Positions 40,381 to 51,023 of a stretch of 64,000 bases of DNA are shown one piece after another. The stretch is from Paracidovorax konjaci (GTDB lineage: Bacteria; Pseudomonadota; Gammaproteobacteria; Burkholderiales; Burkholderiaceae_C), in NCBI RefSeq assembly GCF_900112675.1, contig NZ_FOMQ01000014.1, positions 1 to 64,000 of the forward strand, read 5' to 3'. Position 1 is the stretch's first letter. Every line of letters begins with the position of its first letter. Made by a program: the position numbers and the translations under genes. Under the pieces are notes generated by a model, which did no database searches, had not been told where the DNA came from, and saw nothing but the letters and a program-made list of their open reading frames with translations.

Positions 40381-40740
40381 ATGACCCTCATCCCCGGCGA
40401 ACTCCTCATCGACGACGGCGAGCACTCCCTGAACGTGGGCCGCCGCACGCTCACCCTGGTGGTGCGCAACACGGCCGACCGGCCCATCCAGGTAGGGTCG
40501 CACTACCACTTCGCGGAGACAAACGGCGCGCTCGACTTCGACCGCGCGGCCGCGCGCGGCATGCGCCTGCACATCGCGAGCGGCACGGCCGTGCGCTTCG
40601 AGCCGGGCCAGCAGCGCACGGTGCAACTGGTCGACCTGGCGGGCGAGCGCATCGTGCACGGCTTCCGCGCCCTGGTGCAAGGACCGCTGGGCGCCCCCGC
40701 CCCCGCACAGGACACCCCTGCCCCCGCCGGAGACCGCTGA
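40381..40740 (+). CDS. ureB: Urease subunit beta
   Basis: Structural subunit of urease, 119 residues. [20 protein letters not shown] and [23 protein letters not shown] are the family signature. The last 17 residues are Ala/Pro-rich, slightly longer than usual. It precedes ureC by 2 bases. Confidence 0.97.
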   Translation: MTLIPGELLIDDGEHSLNVGRRTLTLVVRNTADRPIQVGSHYHFAETNGALDFDRAAARGMRLHIASGTAVRFEPGQQRTVQLVDLAGERIVHGFRALVQGPLGAPAPAQDTPAPAGDR

Positions 40741-40742
40741 CC

Positions 40743-42461
<1,719 letters not shown>

Positions 42462-42484
42462 CCCCTCTTCCCTGCCGCCTTCCG

Positions 42485-43075
42485 ATGCTCCAGGTCTCCA
42501 AACTGCTTCCCCAGGGCCAGGGCCTCGCGCCCGTCCTGGCCCGCCGTGCCGCCACCGTCGAACTCGACTGGGACGTGCGCCAGAAAAGCCGCTTCGCCGC
42601 CACCGACTCCACCGGGCGCGCGCTCGGCGTGTTCCTGCCGCGCGGCACCGTCGTGCGCGGCGGCGACGTGCTGGTGGCCGAGGACGGCACCCTGCTGCGC
42701 GTGGTCGCCGCACCGCAGCCCGTGCTGCGCATCACGCCCTGCAGCCAGCACGGCAGCGCCTTCGACCTGACGCGCGCCGCCTACCACCTGGGCAACCGCC
42801 ATGTCCCCATCGAACTGCGCCCCGACCACCTGCAGATCGAGCCCGACCACGTGCTGGCCGACATGCTGCGCGCCATGCACCTCACCGTGACCGCGCAGCA
42901 GGCCGCGTTCGAGCCCGAGGGCGGCGCCTATGCGGCGGGCCACGGCCACGGCCATGCGCACGATCACGATCACGATCACGATCACGATCACGATCACGAT
43001 CACGATCACGATCACGGCCATGGTCATGCGCATGCCCACGGACACAACCATGCGCATGGCGCCCACGGCCACTGA
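42485..43075 (+). CDS. ureE: Urease accessory protein UreE (nickel chaperone)
   Basis: 196 residues: N-terminal peptide-binding domain, a nickel-binding domain ([10 protein letters not shown] near 100) and a C-terminal histidine-rich tail from about 158. Nine copies of the hexamer CACGAT encode an alternating His-Asp run, ending GAHGH. The tail should bind several nickel ions. The repeat (42959-43015) is prone to slippage, so tail length may vary between strains. Confidence 0.96.
   Translation: MLQVSKLLPQGQGLAPVLARRAATVELDWDVRQKSRFAATDSTGRALGVFLPRGTVVRGGDVLVAEDGTLLRVVAAPQPVLRITPCSQHGSAFDLTRAAYHLGNRHVPIELRPDHLQIEPDHVLADMLRAMHLTVTAQQAAFEPEGGAYAAGHGHGHAHDHDHDHDHDHDHDHDHDHGHGHAHAHGHNHAHGAHGH
42959..43015 (+). 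repeat. CACGAT microsatellite in ureE
   Basis: Nine tandem copies of a 6-base unit plus CAC, giving an in-frame His-Asp repeat. Changes by whole units keep the frame. Confidence 0.95.
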
Positions 43076-43081
43076 GCGCCC

Positions 43082-43807
43082 ATGGGGCACGACGCACCCG
43101 CTCCCCTGCCCCCGCTGCCGGCCGCCAGCCTGCTGCAGCTGATCTGGCTCGCCTCGCCCGCGCTGCCCGTGGGCGGCTTCTCGTACTCCGAAGGCCTGGA
43201 GATCGCCGTCGAACGCGCGGGCGTCACCACCGAGGCGGCCGCCGCCGAATGGCTGCAGGAGCAGTTGCACCTCACCCAGGCACGCGGCGACATGGCCGCC
43301 GTGCACCAGGCCCTGGCCGCGTGGCGGGCCGGCGACGCGCAGCGCGTGCGCGCACTCAACGACTGGGTGCGGCACACCCGCGAAACCAGCGAACTGCGCC
43401 TGCAGACCGAACAGATGGGCCGCTCCCTGGCCGACTGGCTGCGCAACCAGTACCAGCACGCAGGGGATGCGGAGGCGCTGGCGGACGTCGCCCGGCTCGC
43501 CGCCCTGCCCCCCACCTATCCCGTGGCCTTCGCGCTGGCTGCGGCGCGCACCGAAGCCCGGTCCGAAGACGTGCTGCTGGCCTATGCCTTCGGCTGGGCC
43601 GAGAACATGGTGCAGGCCGCCCTCAAGGCCGTGCCCCTCGGCCAGAGCGCGGGCCAGCGCATCCTTGCGCAGCTCGCCAGCGCCCTGCCCCGGGCCGTGG
43701 CCCACGCCATCCAGTTGCCGGACGCCGACCGCCAGGCGTTCTCCCCCATGCTGGCCGTGCTCTCGGCGCAGCACGAAACCCAATACTCCCGCCTCTTCCG
43801 CTCATGA
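43082..43807 (+). CDS. ureF: Urease accessory protein UreF
   Basis: 241 residues. Helical protein that, with UreD, binds the apo-urease and gates UreG GTPase. Signature [16 protein letters not shown] near 25 and the C-terminal QYSRLFRS tail. Stop overlaps the ureG start (ATGA). Confidence 0.95.
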   Translation: MGHDAPAPLPPLPAASLLQLIWLASPALPVGGFSYSEGLEIAVERAGVTTEAAAAEWLQEQLHLTQARGDMAAVHQALAAWRAGDAQRVRALNDWVRHTRETSELRLQTEQMGRSLADWLRNQYQHAGDAEALADVARLAALPPTYPVAFALAAARTEARSEDVLLAYAFGWAENMVQAALKAVPLGQSAGQRILAQLASALPRAVAHAIQLPDADRQAFSPMLAVLSAQHETQYSRLFRS

Positions 43808-44490
43808 ACACGCCCCACGCACCCCAGGCCGGCACCGGCCACCCCTCCGCGCTGCACCACGTTCCCCGCCGCACCAAGCGCCTGCCCCCGCTGCGCGTGG
43901 GCATCGGCGGCCCGGTCGGCTCCGGCAAGACCACCATCCTGGAAATGCTCTGCAAGGCGATGCGCGACCAATACGACCTCGTCGCCATCACCAACGACAT
44001 CTACACCAAGGAAGACCAGCGCCTGCTCACCGTCAGCGGCGCCCTGCCCCCCGAACGCATCATGGGCGTGGAAACCGGCGGTTGCCCCCACACCGCCATC
44101 CGCGAAGACTGCTCCATCAACCTCGAAGCCATCGACCGCATGCTGGACCAGTACCCGGATGCGGACATCGTCTTCGTCGAAAGCGGCGGCGACAACCTGG
44201 CCGCCACCTTCAGCCCCGAACTGAGCGACCTCACGCTCTACGTGATCGACGTCGCCGCCGGCGAGAAAATCCCCCGCAAGGGCGGCCCCGGCATCACCAA
44301 GAGCGACCTCTTCGTCATCAACAAGACCGACCTCGCGCCGTACGTGGGCGCCGACCTTGGCGTAATGGAAGCCGACACCCGCCGCATGCGCGGCGCGAAA
44401 CCCTTCGTGATGACCAACCTCAAGACCCTGCAGGGCCTCGACGAGGTCGTGGCCTTCATCGAACGCCAGGGCCTGCTGCAGGCGGGCTGA
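43804..44490 (+). CDS. ureG: Urease accessory GTPase UreG
   Basis: SIMIBI GTPase that delivers nickel to urease. 228 residues with P-loop [12 protein letters not shown] (about 34-45), [11 protein letters not shown], the metal-binding [14 protein letters not shown] (Cys-Pro-His) and NKTD specificity motif. Coupled to ureF. Last gene of the operon; the tRNA-Ser follows 47 bases later. Confidence 0.97.
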   Translation: MNTPHAPQAGTGHPSALHHVPRRTKRLPPLRVGIGGPVGSGKTTILEMLCKAMRDQYDLVAITNDIYTKEDQRLLTVSGALPPERIMGVETGGCPHTAIREDCSINLEAIDRMLDQYPDADIVFVESGGDNLAATFSPELSDLTLYVIDVAAGEKIPRKGGPGITKSDLFVINKTDLAPYVGADLGVMEADTRRMRGAKPFVMTNLKTLQGLDEVVAFIERQGLLQAG

Positions 44491-44537
44491 CCGGCCGGGA
44501 GGCCTTGGCGGGCCGCTAGAATGCGGGTCGGTTTTGC

Positions 44538-44625
44538 GGAGACTTGGGTGAGTGGTTTAAACCAGCAGTCTTGAAAACTGCCGACGGGCAACCGTCCGTG
44601 AGTTCGAATCTCACAGTCTCCGCCA
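44538..44625 (+). tRNA. tRNA-Ser (UGA anticodon)
   Basis: Full cloverleaf of 88 bases. Acceptor arms GGAGACT (44538-44544) and AGTCTCC (44615-44621), discriminator G and encoded CCA. Anticodon loop CTTGAAA with TGA at 44572-44574, long variable arm and TTCGAAT T-loop. It serves as the prophage insertion site. Confidence 0.97.
44600..44625 (+). other. Candidate attL (tRNA-Ser 3' end)
   Basis: The integrase gene begins 186 bases after the tRNA, so the prophage most likely integrated in the tRNA 3' end. The exact core cannot be fixed because attR is outside the window. Confidence 0.55.
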
Positions 44626-44638
44626 CTCCACAAAAATC

Positions 44639-44662
44639 AAGCGCCCATCAGGCGCTTTTTTT
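44639..44662 (+). terminator. Intrinsic terminator after tRNA-Ser
   Basis: AAGCGCC stem (44639-44645), CATCA loop, GGCGCTT (44651-44657) and a run of T. It ends the tRNA (and perhaps ureG) transcript. Confidence 0.88.
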
Positions 44663-44810
44663 ACGTCTTTCCCTTGGATAGGCCCCTTACAAAACAACGT
44701 GTTGCACCCTATTATCTGTTGTTATTCACAGTATTATCTCAGCCAGCGTTCAACCGTCTTTCACGCGCAATCCAAAACTTTTTGGCCGATAGGTGGGCCC
44801 ATAGATTCCG

Positions 44811-46016
44811 ATGCCAAAACGAATTCTGGAAAAGACAGCCCTGGAAGTTTCGAGGCTACGTGATGACGGGGTGTACGCGGTAGGCGGCGCATCGGGCTTG
44901 CACCTGCAGATCATCGGAGGCTCGCGGGTGTGGGTCTTCCGTTACCGATTTATGGCCCAGCGCCGCCGGATGGGCCTTGGCAGCTACCCGGGTGTCAGCT
45001 TGGCAGCAGCCCGTGAGGCGGCACGGCAGGCCATTGCTTTGCGCGATGCGGGGACCGACCCCCTACAGGCCCGCGCCGCAGAACGCGAGGCAGCGCGGCT
45101 TGCTGTCGCCCAGCGGCTGGAATTTGACGTGGCTGCGGAGTCGTTCATCCGCGAGCACGAAAGCACGTGGCGCAACCTCAAGCACGTGCAGCAGTGGCGC
45201 AACACGCTCGCGCAGTACGCTTCACCTCATTTCGGCGCTGTTCCGGTATCCGACATTGACCAGGCGTTGGTGTTGCGCGCGTTGTCGCCGATCTGGAAGA
45301 CCAAGACAGAGACGGCTTCGCGCTTGCGCGGCCGCATCGAACAGGTGCTGGACTGGGCAACGGCTCACGGACACCGCAGCGGTCCCAACCCAGCACGGTG
45401 GCGCGGGCAACTGGAACACATCCTCGCAGACCCGGACAAGGTCGCGCCGGTGAAGCACCATCCCGCCGTGGCGGTCGCTTCCCTTCCCCGCGCATACAGG
45501 CTGATCTCCGCTGTCGATGGGCAGAGCGCCCGCGCGCTGTGCTTCTTGATCTTGACCGCCGCACGCTCTGGCGAGGTACGCGGGTGCAGTTGGTCCGAAG
45601 TGGATCTGGAAGCCGGGCTGTGGATCGTTCCGGCCGAGCGTATGAAGGGGAAAAAAGAGCACCGCGTCCCGCTGTCGCGGCAGACCGTGGCGCTGCTCAA
45701 GGCCCAGCCGCGGCTACCTGATGTGGACTACGTTTTTCCGTCCAACAGGCGCGGGCCGCTGTCGGATATGGCTCTCACACAACTCATGCGCCGGCACGAC
45801 TTCGAGGCCGTGCCGCATGGCTTCCGTTCCACGTTCCGCGACTGGGCAGGCGAGAAGACCCACCACCCGCGCGATGCAGTGGAGCTGTGCCTGGCGCACA
45901 GCATCGACACGAAGACAGAGGCAGCCTACCGCCGCGGCGACATGATGGAAAAGCGAGCAGCCATCATGCAGGATTGGGCCGATTACGCGCTGTCCGCGCC
46001 GGCCTCTTCGGCTTGA
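44811..46016 (+). CDS. int: Prophage tyrosine recombinase (integrase)
   Basis: 401 residues, P4-type integrase: N-terminal arm-binding DUF4102 domain, core-binding domain, and catalytic domain with Arg near 250 (TAARSGEVRG), His-x-x-Arg near 337 (HGFRSTFRDW), His near 363 and Tyr near 373 (AAYRRGD). It catalyses site-specific insertion and excision. It sits beside tRNA-Ser; its 3' end overlaps that of the convergent AlpA gene by 34 bases. Confidence 0.95.
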   Translation: MPKRILEKTALEVSRLRDDGVYAVGGASGLHLQIIGGSRVWVFRYRFMAQRRRMGLGSYPGVSLAAAREAARQAIALRDAGTDPLQARAAEREAARLAVAQRLEFDVAAESFIREHESTWRNLKHVQQWRNTLAQYASPHFGAVPVSDIDQALVLRALSPIWKTKTETASRLRGRIEQVLDWATAHGHRSGPNPARWRGQLEHILADPDKVAPVKHHPAVAVASLPRAYRLISAVDGQSARALCFLILTAARSGEVRGCSWSEVDLEAGLWIVPAERMKGKKEHRVPLSRQTVALLKAQPRLPDVDYVFPSNRRGPLSDMALTQLMRRHDFEAVPHGFRSTFRDWAGEKTHHPRDAVELCLAHSIDTKTEAAYRRGDMMEKRAAIMQDWADYALSAPASSA

Positions 46017-46219
46017 TCTGTCGCGAGGTTGGTCCAGGCCTTCGGCTGGGCCTGCAGCCATTCCACCACCTCGGCTACCAGCCAGCGGATTTTCGTCGGG
46101 CCGATCTTTCGAGGGTGGGGGAACGCGCGCTTGTCGATGAGCGCGCGCAGCGTGTTTTCTACGATGTCCAGCTCTTCCAGGAGCTGTTCTTTCGAAAGCG
46201 TGAGCGCCATGATGGTCAT
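45983..46219 (-). CDS. AlpA-like / excisionase-type DNA-binding protein
   Basis: 78 residues. Contains a winged helix pattern of the AlpA/MerR-like phage family (SKEQLLEELDIVENTLRALIDK, IRWLVAEVVEWLQAQ). It probably controls integrase or excision. The start at 46219 overlaps the stop of the upstream gene (ATGA); an ATG three codons later is also possible. Confidence 0.75.
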   Translation of the reverse strand: MTIMALTLSKEQLLEELDIVENTLRALIDKRAFPHPRKIGPTKIRWLVAEVVEWLQAQPKAWTNLATDQAEEAGADSA

Positions 46220-47334
46220 TCGCACAGGCCGTAGGCCGAGCTGCAGGAGGTGGGCTCATCCAGCGTGGCCAGCAGGTCGAACTGCCGGCCGCCGCGGGTG
46301 GTTTTCGCCCACTCGATCCGGGCCCACACGTTGAGATCGGCGAACACCTGCCGGCGATCCTGCGCCGCGTGGGCATCGGTCATGAAGGTGGAATAGCCGC
46401 GCTTCGAGCACATGCCCACGATGCGCTCCCATTCGCTGATGCGCTCAGGATGCTCGGGGAAGCGCACCGCGATCTGCCGCAGTTCCGCCTTGTTGACGTT
46501 GATGCAGGGCATGCAGCCGACGCGGGACATTCCTTGCAGATAGAGCGGGTTCGGCTCGATGCCGGCGACCTTGGCGAGGGCGAACACCTGGGCTGCGGTC
46601 CACTCCACGATGGGGCGGAACTGCCAGTACCGTGACGCGACGCGCTCGGCCTTCTTCGCGTGCCGGCGGTTCTCGGATTCGTCGCGTCGGACGCCCTGCC
46701 AGCTGATGACCTTGTGGCCGGCCTCCAGCAGATCGAGGTGGAAGCCCACGGCCATGTTTCGTTTCAGTTCTTGCGTGCAGAACTGGGCGAGGCGCGAGGG
46801 GAATCTGCCCTTCCACATGCAAAGGTCCAGAAACGGATTGCCGCTCGGGTACATCACGGACAGCGCGCGGCGCTTAGCCTTGTTCGTCCAGCGGACCTTT
46901 CGGCCGCCGTCCCACCCCCAGGCCTGGCGCGGCTGCACTTCGCCTGTGGGCTCGCCCGCCTCATCCAGCACCGGGAACAGGCGCACAGCGCCGCTTCGGT
47001 CGCGCAGGTAGACGGGATTTCCGTGGCGGTCGGTCTTCGGCACCTTGCGGTATTCGCGGCCCGTGCGCACGTCGCGCGCGATGAACACGCGCTTCGCGGC
47101 GAGCTGCTCTGTGAAGTCCGCGCGCAGGACGTGGATGGTGATGCCCAGCGTTCCTTCGAGATACCGGAGGTAGGCGTATGTGGCGTCGTGCTCGTTTCCG
47201 GTGTCGCAGAAGATGGGCAGCACGCTCCCGGCCGGGCACTTCGCCAGCGCCAGCAGCAGGGTGGCGAGGGAGTCTTTGCCACCGGATACCGACACGACGT
47301 GCAGCACGCCCGGCAGGGATTGGGGAGCAGTCAC
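46216..47334 (-). CDS. Phosphoadenosine phosphosulfate reductase-like phage protein
   Basis: 372 residues. The N-terminal PP-loop motif SVSGGKDSLATLLLALA (residues about 15-30) places it in the PAPS reductase / adenine nucleotide alpha hydrolase superfamily, and Cys residues in GCMPCINVN occur near 285. The GTG start overlaps the upstream methyltransferase stop (GTGA). Homologues in phages are of unsure role; the same fold is used by DndC in DNA phosphorothioation. A DNA-modification role is inference. Confidence 0.85.
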   Translation of the reverse strand: MTAPQSLPGVLHVVSVSGGKDSLATLLLALAKCPAGSVLPIFCDTGNEHDATYAYLRYLEGTLGITIHVLRADFTEQLAAKRVFIARDVRTGREYRKVPKTDRHGNPVYLRDRSGAVRLFPVLDEAGEPTGEVQPRQAWGWDGGRKVRWTNKAKRRALSVMYPSGNPFLDLCMWKGRFPSRLAQFCTQELKRNMAVGFHLDLLEAGHKVISWQGVRRDESENRRHAKKAERVASRYWQFRPIVEWTAAQVFALAKVAGIEPNPLYLQGMSRVGCMPCINVNKAELRQIAVRFPEHPERISEWERIVGMCSKRGYSTFMTDAHAAQDRRQVFADLNVWARIEWAKTTRGGRQFDLLATLDEPTSCSSAYGLCE

Positions 47335-48591
47335 AGCGGGTTTCCTTCAAACTGCGGCACGCCGCACAAGTTCGACAAGTGCCACTGCAGCCTGCAGCGG
47401 TACGACGCCATTTCCGCCCTGGCGCAACTGGTGAGCGCGGGATTCGTCCACCAGATAGGCCATCCCATCAGCCAGCAGACAAACGCCGGGTTCAACCGCC
47501 GGGGCAAGGTCCGGCCGGTGGGCGACAACGGCCGGCCATCGAGGGTCGATAGGACCGGGTGCGAAAAGTGGTGTTCCACGTAGTTCGGCAACTGCTCGCC
47601 GCCCGAGTGGTTGCGGCTGGCCTGGCTGGCTTCGCTGTTCGGCGTGCGGTAGTCCCGGCTGGCCGGGGTGGGCCACTGCTCGCTCGCATCCTTGAGCCCG
47701 GGGCGCTCCGCTCGGTCGCTGTCGTTGCCGCAGCTCGCCATACTCGCGCGAGGCGTCGGCCACTTCTGCGCTTGGCCCGTCAGCGTCAGCCGCTCCTGGC
47801 CCTGGATACCTCGATCGCGCGTGTATTCGTTGCCCTGGCTGTTGGACACGCTCGGCGTCATCCAGAAGCTGGGACGGTCGGTGTTCTCCGCGAACTCCAC
47901 CGCCGCAACCGTCAGGGGCATTCCCGCCCCATTGCCGTTCCCGTGCTTGGCTTTCAGCTTCGCCGCTCTCGCGTGCCACGTTTCCGGGGTTTCCCCGTCG
48001 TTCGCCACGGATGCGGCAGGTGTCGGCCATGCGCCACGCGAGGCAGAACCAACGTGCGCGCCCGTGGCTGGCGCCCACGTCGGACGCGGAAAGAGTGATC
48101 CATTCCGCGTTCCACCCGCGGTCGGCCAGTTCTCCCACGACGCGGGCGGCGGCGCGCTCTTCGAGCGTTCCTTCGGCTTCGTCCACAGCGGTGGCGGTGG
48201 CAGTAGCGATGGCGCTGACGTTCTCCAGAAAGAGGCCTGACGCGTCGCAAGAGTCGGCGATGTCGAGGATGTCGAAGAAGAGCCCGGAGCGCTTGCCATC
48301 CAGGCCGGCGCGGCGGCCGGCGATGCTGATGTCCTGGCACGGGAAGCCCGCAACGAGGAAATCCACGCATCCGCGCCACGCTGCGCCGTCGAAGGTGAGC
48401 AGGTCAGACCAGATAGGCGCCGAATCAAGGGCTCCCGCCTCCATAAGGCGGGCAAGCTGCGCGGCTGCAGGAGCTTCCCGCTCCACGTAGCAAACGGTGC
48501 GGTGCTCGATGCCGAGTAGCTCGAATCCGGCGCGGACGCCTTCTCCGAGCATGCCGACGCCGGCACAGAGTTCGATGGAATGTAGAGCCAC
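47331..48591 (-). CDS. Prophage C5 cytosine DNA methyltransferase with a frame switch
   Basis: Reads from GTG at 48591. Motifs I (ELCAGVGMLGEGVRAGFE), IV (AGFPCQDISIAGRRAG), VI (FLENVSAI) and VIII (RARWF) lie in this frame to about 48000. Beyond that the coding signal (high GC at third positions and protein-like text such as LPNYVEHHF and LNPAFVCWLMGWP) lies in the +1 frame, which stops at 47331, where it is coupled to the next gene (GTGA). The first frame also stays open to 47347 and carries a motif-X-like GNGVVPLQAA. A natural frameshift, a one-base insertion or overlapping genes are all possible. It would protect phage DNA against host restriction. Confidence 0.75.
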
Positions 48592-48592
48592 A

Positions 48593-49246
48593 TCACGCCA
48601 CCTTTCCCGAGGCGGCGAGCAGTGCGCGCAGTTGGTCCGCACGGATGACCACCGGCAGGCTGTTCACCATCGACTCCAGATGGTCTTCGCCGTCGTCCTG
48701 CCCGTACCAGACATCACCGTCCTGGTGCTCTTGCATGGTCTGCATGCGCTGGCGGTAGAAGTACCGCTCGCGCTCCATCGCCTCGGCATGCGACTTCCAC
48801 CCAGGGCCGTCATCGGGCATCAGTTGCATGCGACCATGGCCAGCGGAGGCGAGCGCGGCTCGCAGCAGCTCCAAATCGCGCGGGCCGCCGACCCATCGCG
48901 CGGTGTGGCCGCACGGGTGCGACTCTGCCCAGCCGCATGGGCTTACGCCTTCCGGAATTTCCTCGAACCGGCCATCGGGGTTGAAGACACCGAACCGCGC
49001 TTTCTCGAAAGCGCTCAGATCCACCGCCAGGATGTTCTGGGCCCAGTGCTGCGGATCTGCCGGCACCGCAACGATGGCCTGCACGCGGTCCACGAACGAG
49101 TGGAATGGCGCGAACACTTCCGGCGGCGCTGTCTCGATGGGAGGCGGCGTCATTCCCGTCAGCGTGCCGATGAAGTCGATTGCGACTTGCAGCAGGGCGT
49201 CGCGCTGTGCGGCCAGGGCCGGGGTGGTGGTTCCTGGCGTAGTCAT
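48593..49246 (-). CDS. Phage protein of unknown function
   Basis: 217 residues, starting MTTPGTTTPALAAQ; ATG overlaps the upstream stop (ATGA). Contains FIGTLTGMTPPPIETAPP and a C-terminal run ending RALLAASGKVA. Acidic and soluble, without recognised domain. It sits between the DUF4406 gene and the methyltransferase. Confidence 0.75.
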   Translation of the reverse strand: MTTPGTTTPALAAQRDALLQVAIDFIGTLTGMTPPPIETAPPEVFAPFHSFVDRVQAIVAVPADPQHWAQNILAVDLSAFEKARFGVFNPDGRFEEIPEGVSPCGWAESHPCGHTARWVGGPRDLELLRAALASAGHGRMQLMPDDGPGWKSHAEAMERERYFYRQRMQTMQEHQDGDVWYGQDDGEDHLESMVNSLPVVIRADQLRALLAASGKVA

Positions 49247-49959
49247 GCCGCACCGCCTTTCAGCAGCTCGCGGGCGGCGGCGTGTTGCCGGTCCGGGATG
49301 AGCGCGACCACGGGTGGGCGTTTGCGCTTCGGCTCCCGCCTGTTCGCCGGCCGCTGGGCCTTCGCCTTGTCTTCGATGAATTTTTTCCGGCGGTCCGACA
49401 AGACCTGATTCCACGCATCGCCGTACGACTGCACGCGCGTGCGATATGCGTGCATGGCTTGGGCCATGCTGCTGCCGGATGCCATCCTCGCACCGCATAC
49501 AGCGTCGGTGACGGTCCAATCGTCGTCGCAGAACCGACGGAACTTCTTCCCGGGAAGCACCGAGCGATGGAGCACGGCGCCGCATGCCAGCGTCCACCCT
49601 GGCACAGGCACTTCGCCGTGAATCCGGCAATCGCACCGGACCACCGTGCGACGGCGGGCCCGGTCCTGCGGTTGCCGGGCGTGCATCACTTGCAGACCCA
49701 GGCCGGTGGCCAGCGTGTGTTCCACAAGGGCCCCGCGCGAGCTCTGCCAGCCGGGCAGCATGTAGACGGCATCGCACGTGACCAAGCGGGCGATGTCCAT
49801 GCGCATGCAGTCCAACCACTGCGCCGCAGGGTCTGCGTTGATTTCGGCGGGGTTCTCGACGTGGTGGCCTTCGGCGCGCAGGGTGGCGGCGGCCGCGTGG
49901 AAGGCGGGGAAGTTCAGCTGCGGGATGCCCGTCATCGGGCCGGCGACGTAGATACGCAT
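49243..49959 (-). CDS. DUF4406 protein (nucleoside deoxyribosyltransferase-like)
   Basis: 238 residues. The N-terminus MRIYVAGPMTGIPQLNFPAF with GHHVENPAEIN is the DUF4406 / 2'-deoxyribosyltransferase-like fold, which works on nucleosides. The C-terminal half is basic with phage-like cysteines (VRCDCRIHGE, FCDDDW). It may modify the nucleotide pool or DNA together with the methyltransferase (inference). Confidence 0.82.
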   Translation of the reverse strand: MRIYVAGPMTGIPQLNFPAFHAAAATLRAEGHHVENPAEINADPAAQWLDCMRMDIARLVTCDAVYMLPGWQSSRGALVEHTLATGLGLQVMHARQPQDRARRRTVVRCDCRIHGEVPVPGWTLACGAVLHRSVLPGKKFRRFCDDDWTVTDAVCGARMASGSSMAQAMHAYRTRVQSYGDAWNQVLSDRRKKFIEDKAKAQRPANRREPKRKRPPVVALIPDRQHAAARELLKGGAA

Positions 49960-49978
49960 GGCGTGTTCCTCCTGTTGG

Positions 49979-50206
49979 TCAGCGGTACACCCGGCGGCCC
50001 GAAATCAGGCTGGGGTGGTTGTCGTCCCGGCTGCGGTGGCGCAGCTCCGGGCACGTGTAGATGCCGTCCGTTTTCCATGACATTTGCGGCGGCTGCGCGA
50101 CGCCGTAGGGGCCGCTGTAGCTCACGCGCTCCGCGGCGCGGATCTGTGCCCATTTCTCGGCGCCCACTGGATGGCCCAGGGCGGCGGGCTTGCTCTTGAT
50201 GGCCAT
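49979..50206 (-). CDS. Small phage protein
   Basis: 75 residues; ATG at 50206. Contains PYGVAQPPQMSWKTDGIYTCPELRH's shorter core SWKTDGIYTCPELRH. Two bases separate it from the next gene upstream, fitting the tight early operon. Family not recognised. Confidence 0.65.
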   Translation of the reverse strand: MAIKSKPAALGHPVGAEKWAQIRAAERVSYSGPYGVAQPPQMSWKTDGIYTCPELRHRSRDDNHPSLISGRRVYR

Positions 50207-50208
50207 GC

Positions 50209-50487
50209 TCAGGCCTCCACGCGGTCGGCGCGCAGCACGGCTTTGCCGCTGACAAGGTGCGCCCGGTGCTGTGCCTGCTCGGCGTTGGCGGCCTTCACGC
50301 GGATCGTCGGCAGCAGGCCTTCGTCCGCGAGGTCTTCCACGTCATCGGGATGCACGGACCCGGGCACGAGGTGCACGCGGTAGCTGTGCAGGGCCTGGAC
50401 GTGCGGGACGGGTTGCGGTGCCGGCGGCACCGGCATGGGCTTGGCGTGGTACTTCTCCACGTAGCGGCTGGTCGGGTTCTGGTTCAC
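50209..50487 (-). CDS. Small phage protein
   Basis: 92 residues from a GTG start at 50487. Central ALHSYRVHLVPGSVHPDDVED and VSGKAVLRADRVEA; probably a small acidic early protein. No family recognised. Confidence 0.65.
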   Translation of the reverse strand: MNQNPTSRYVEKYHAKPMPVPPAPQPVPHVQALHSYRVHLVPGSVHPDDVEDLADEGLLPTIRVKAANAEQAQHRAHLVSGKAVLRADRVEA

Positions 50488-50520
50488 GGTTTCTCTCTCG
50501 GGTGGTGGGAGGGTGGTAGG

Positions 50521-50742
50521 TCAGGCGACCAGCTGCAGCTGGGCCTGTTGAGGGTTGGCGGCCGGTGCCGGGTCGGCCCGGCGGCGGCGGCGCGCGGGCT
50601 TCGCGGCTTCGGCCAGGCGTTGGCGTTCGGCTTCGAAGACGGCGCGGAGGTGGTTGGGCGTGGTGCCGCTCGCCGGCACGTAGTCGCCGGCTGCGCGGCG
50701 CTGGAAGCAATGCACGCGCGGGTCGGTGCGGGTGGCGTTCAT
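50521..50742 (-). CDS. Small phage protein
   Basis: 73 residues, rich in Arg and Ala (AKPARRRRRADPAP). ATG overlaps the upstream gene's stop by 4 bases. Function unknown; nucleic-acid binding is possible from charge. Confidence 0.6.
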   Translation of the reverse strand: MNATRTDPRVHCFQRRAAGDYVPASGTTPNHLRAVFEAERQRLAEAAKPARRRRRADPAPAANPQQAQLQLVA

Positions 50743-51023
50743 GGGGTGGCGCTCCTTTCGGTGGTGGTGGTCGGGAAGAGGTCTGCGCGCGTGTAGCGCA
50801 AGGTGGTGAGGGCGGTGAGCAGGTCGGCGAGCAGGTCGGGCGGTGTGGCCATCACGTCGGCCTTCATGGCGGCGCGGGCTTCGGGCCCGTCGCCCATGTC
50901 GTCGCAGCGGCGGCGGGCGGCCTGGAGCACCATCGAGCGCAGCGACGTGAGCTTTTGGCCCTCCGCGCCCATGCCGCGGCGCGCCTGGCTGGCGGTGGTG
51001 CGTGTGAATGCCTGTTTTTTCAT
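50739..51023 (-). CDS. Small phage protein
   Basis: 94 residues, starting MKKQAFTRTTASQARRG. The ATG shares one base with the gpA stop (TGATG), so it is coupled to gpA. The C-terminal half (PPDLLADLLTALTTLRYTRADLF) is helical. Unknown function. Confidence 0.68.
   Translation of the reverse strand: MKKQAFTRTTASQARRGMGAEGQKLTSLRSMVLQAARRRCDDMGDGPEARAAMKADVMATPPDLLADLLTALTTLRYTRADLFPTTTTERSATP

Noticed and set aside
42959-43015. Short regular repeats that could suggest a CRISPR array
   Set aside because: A 6-base unit without spacers, inside the ureE coding frame.
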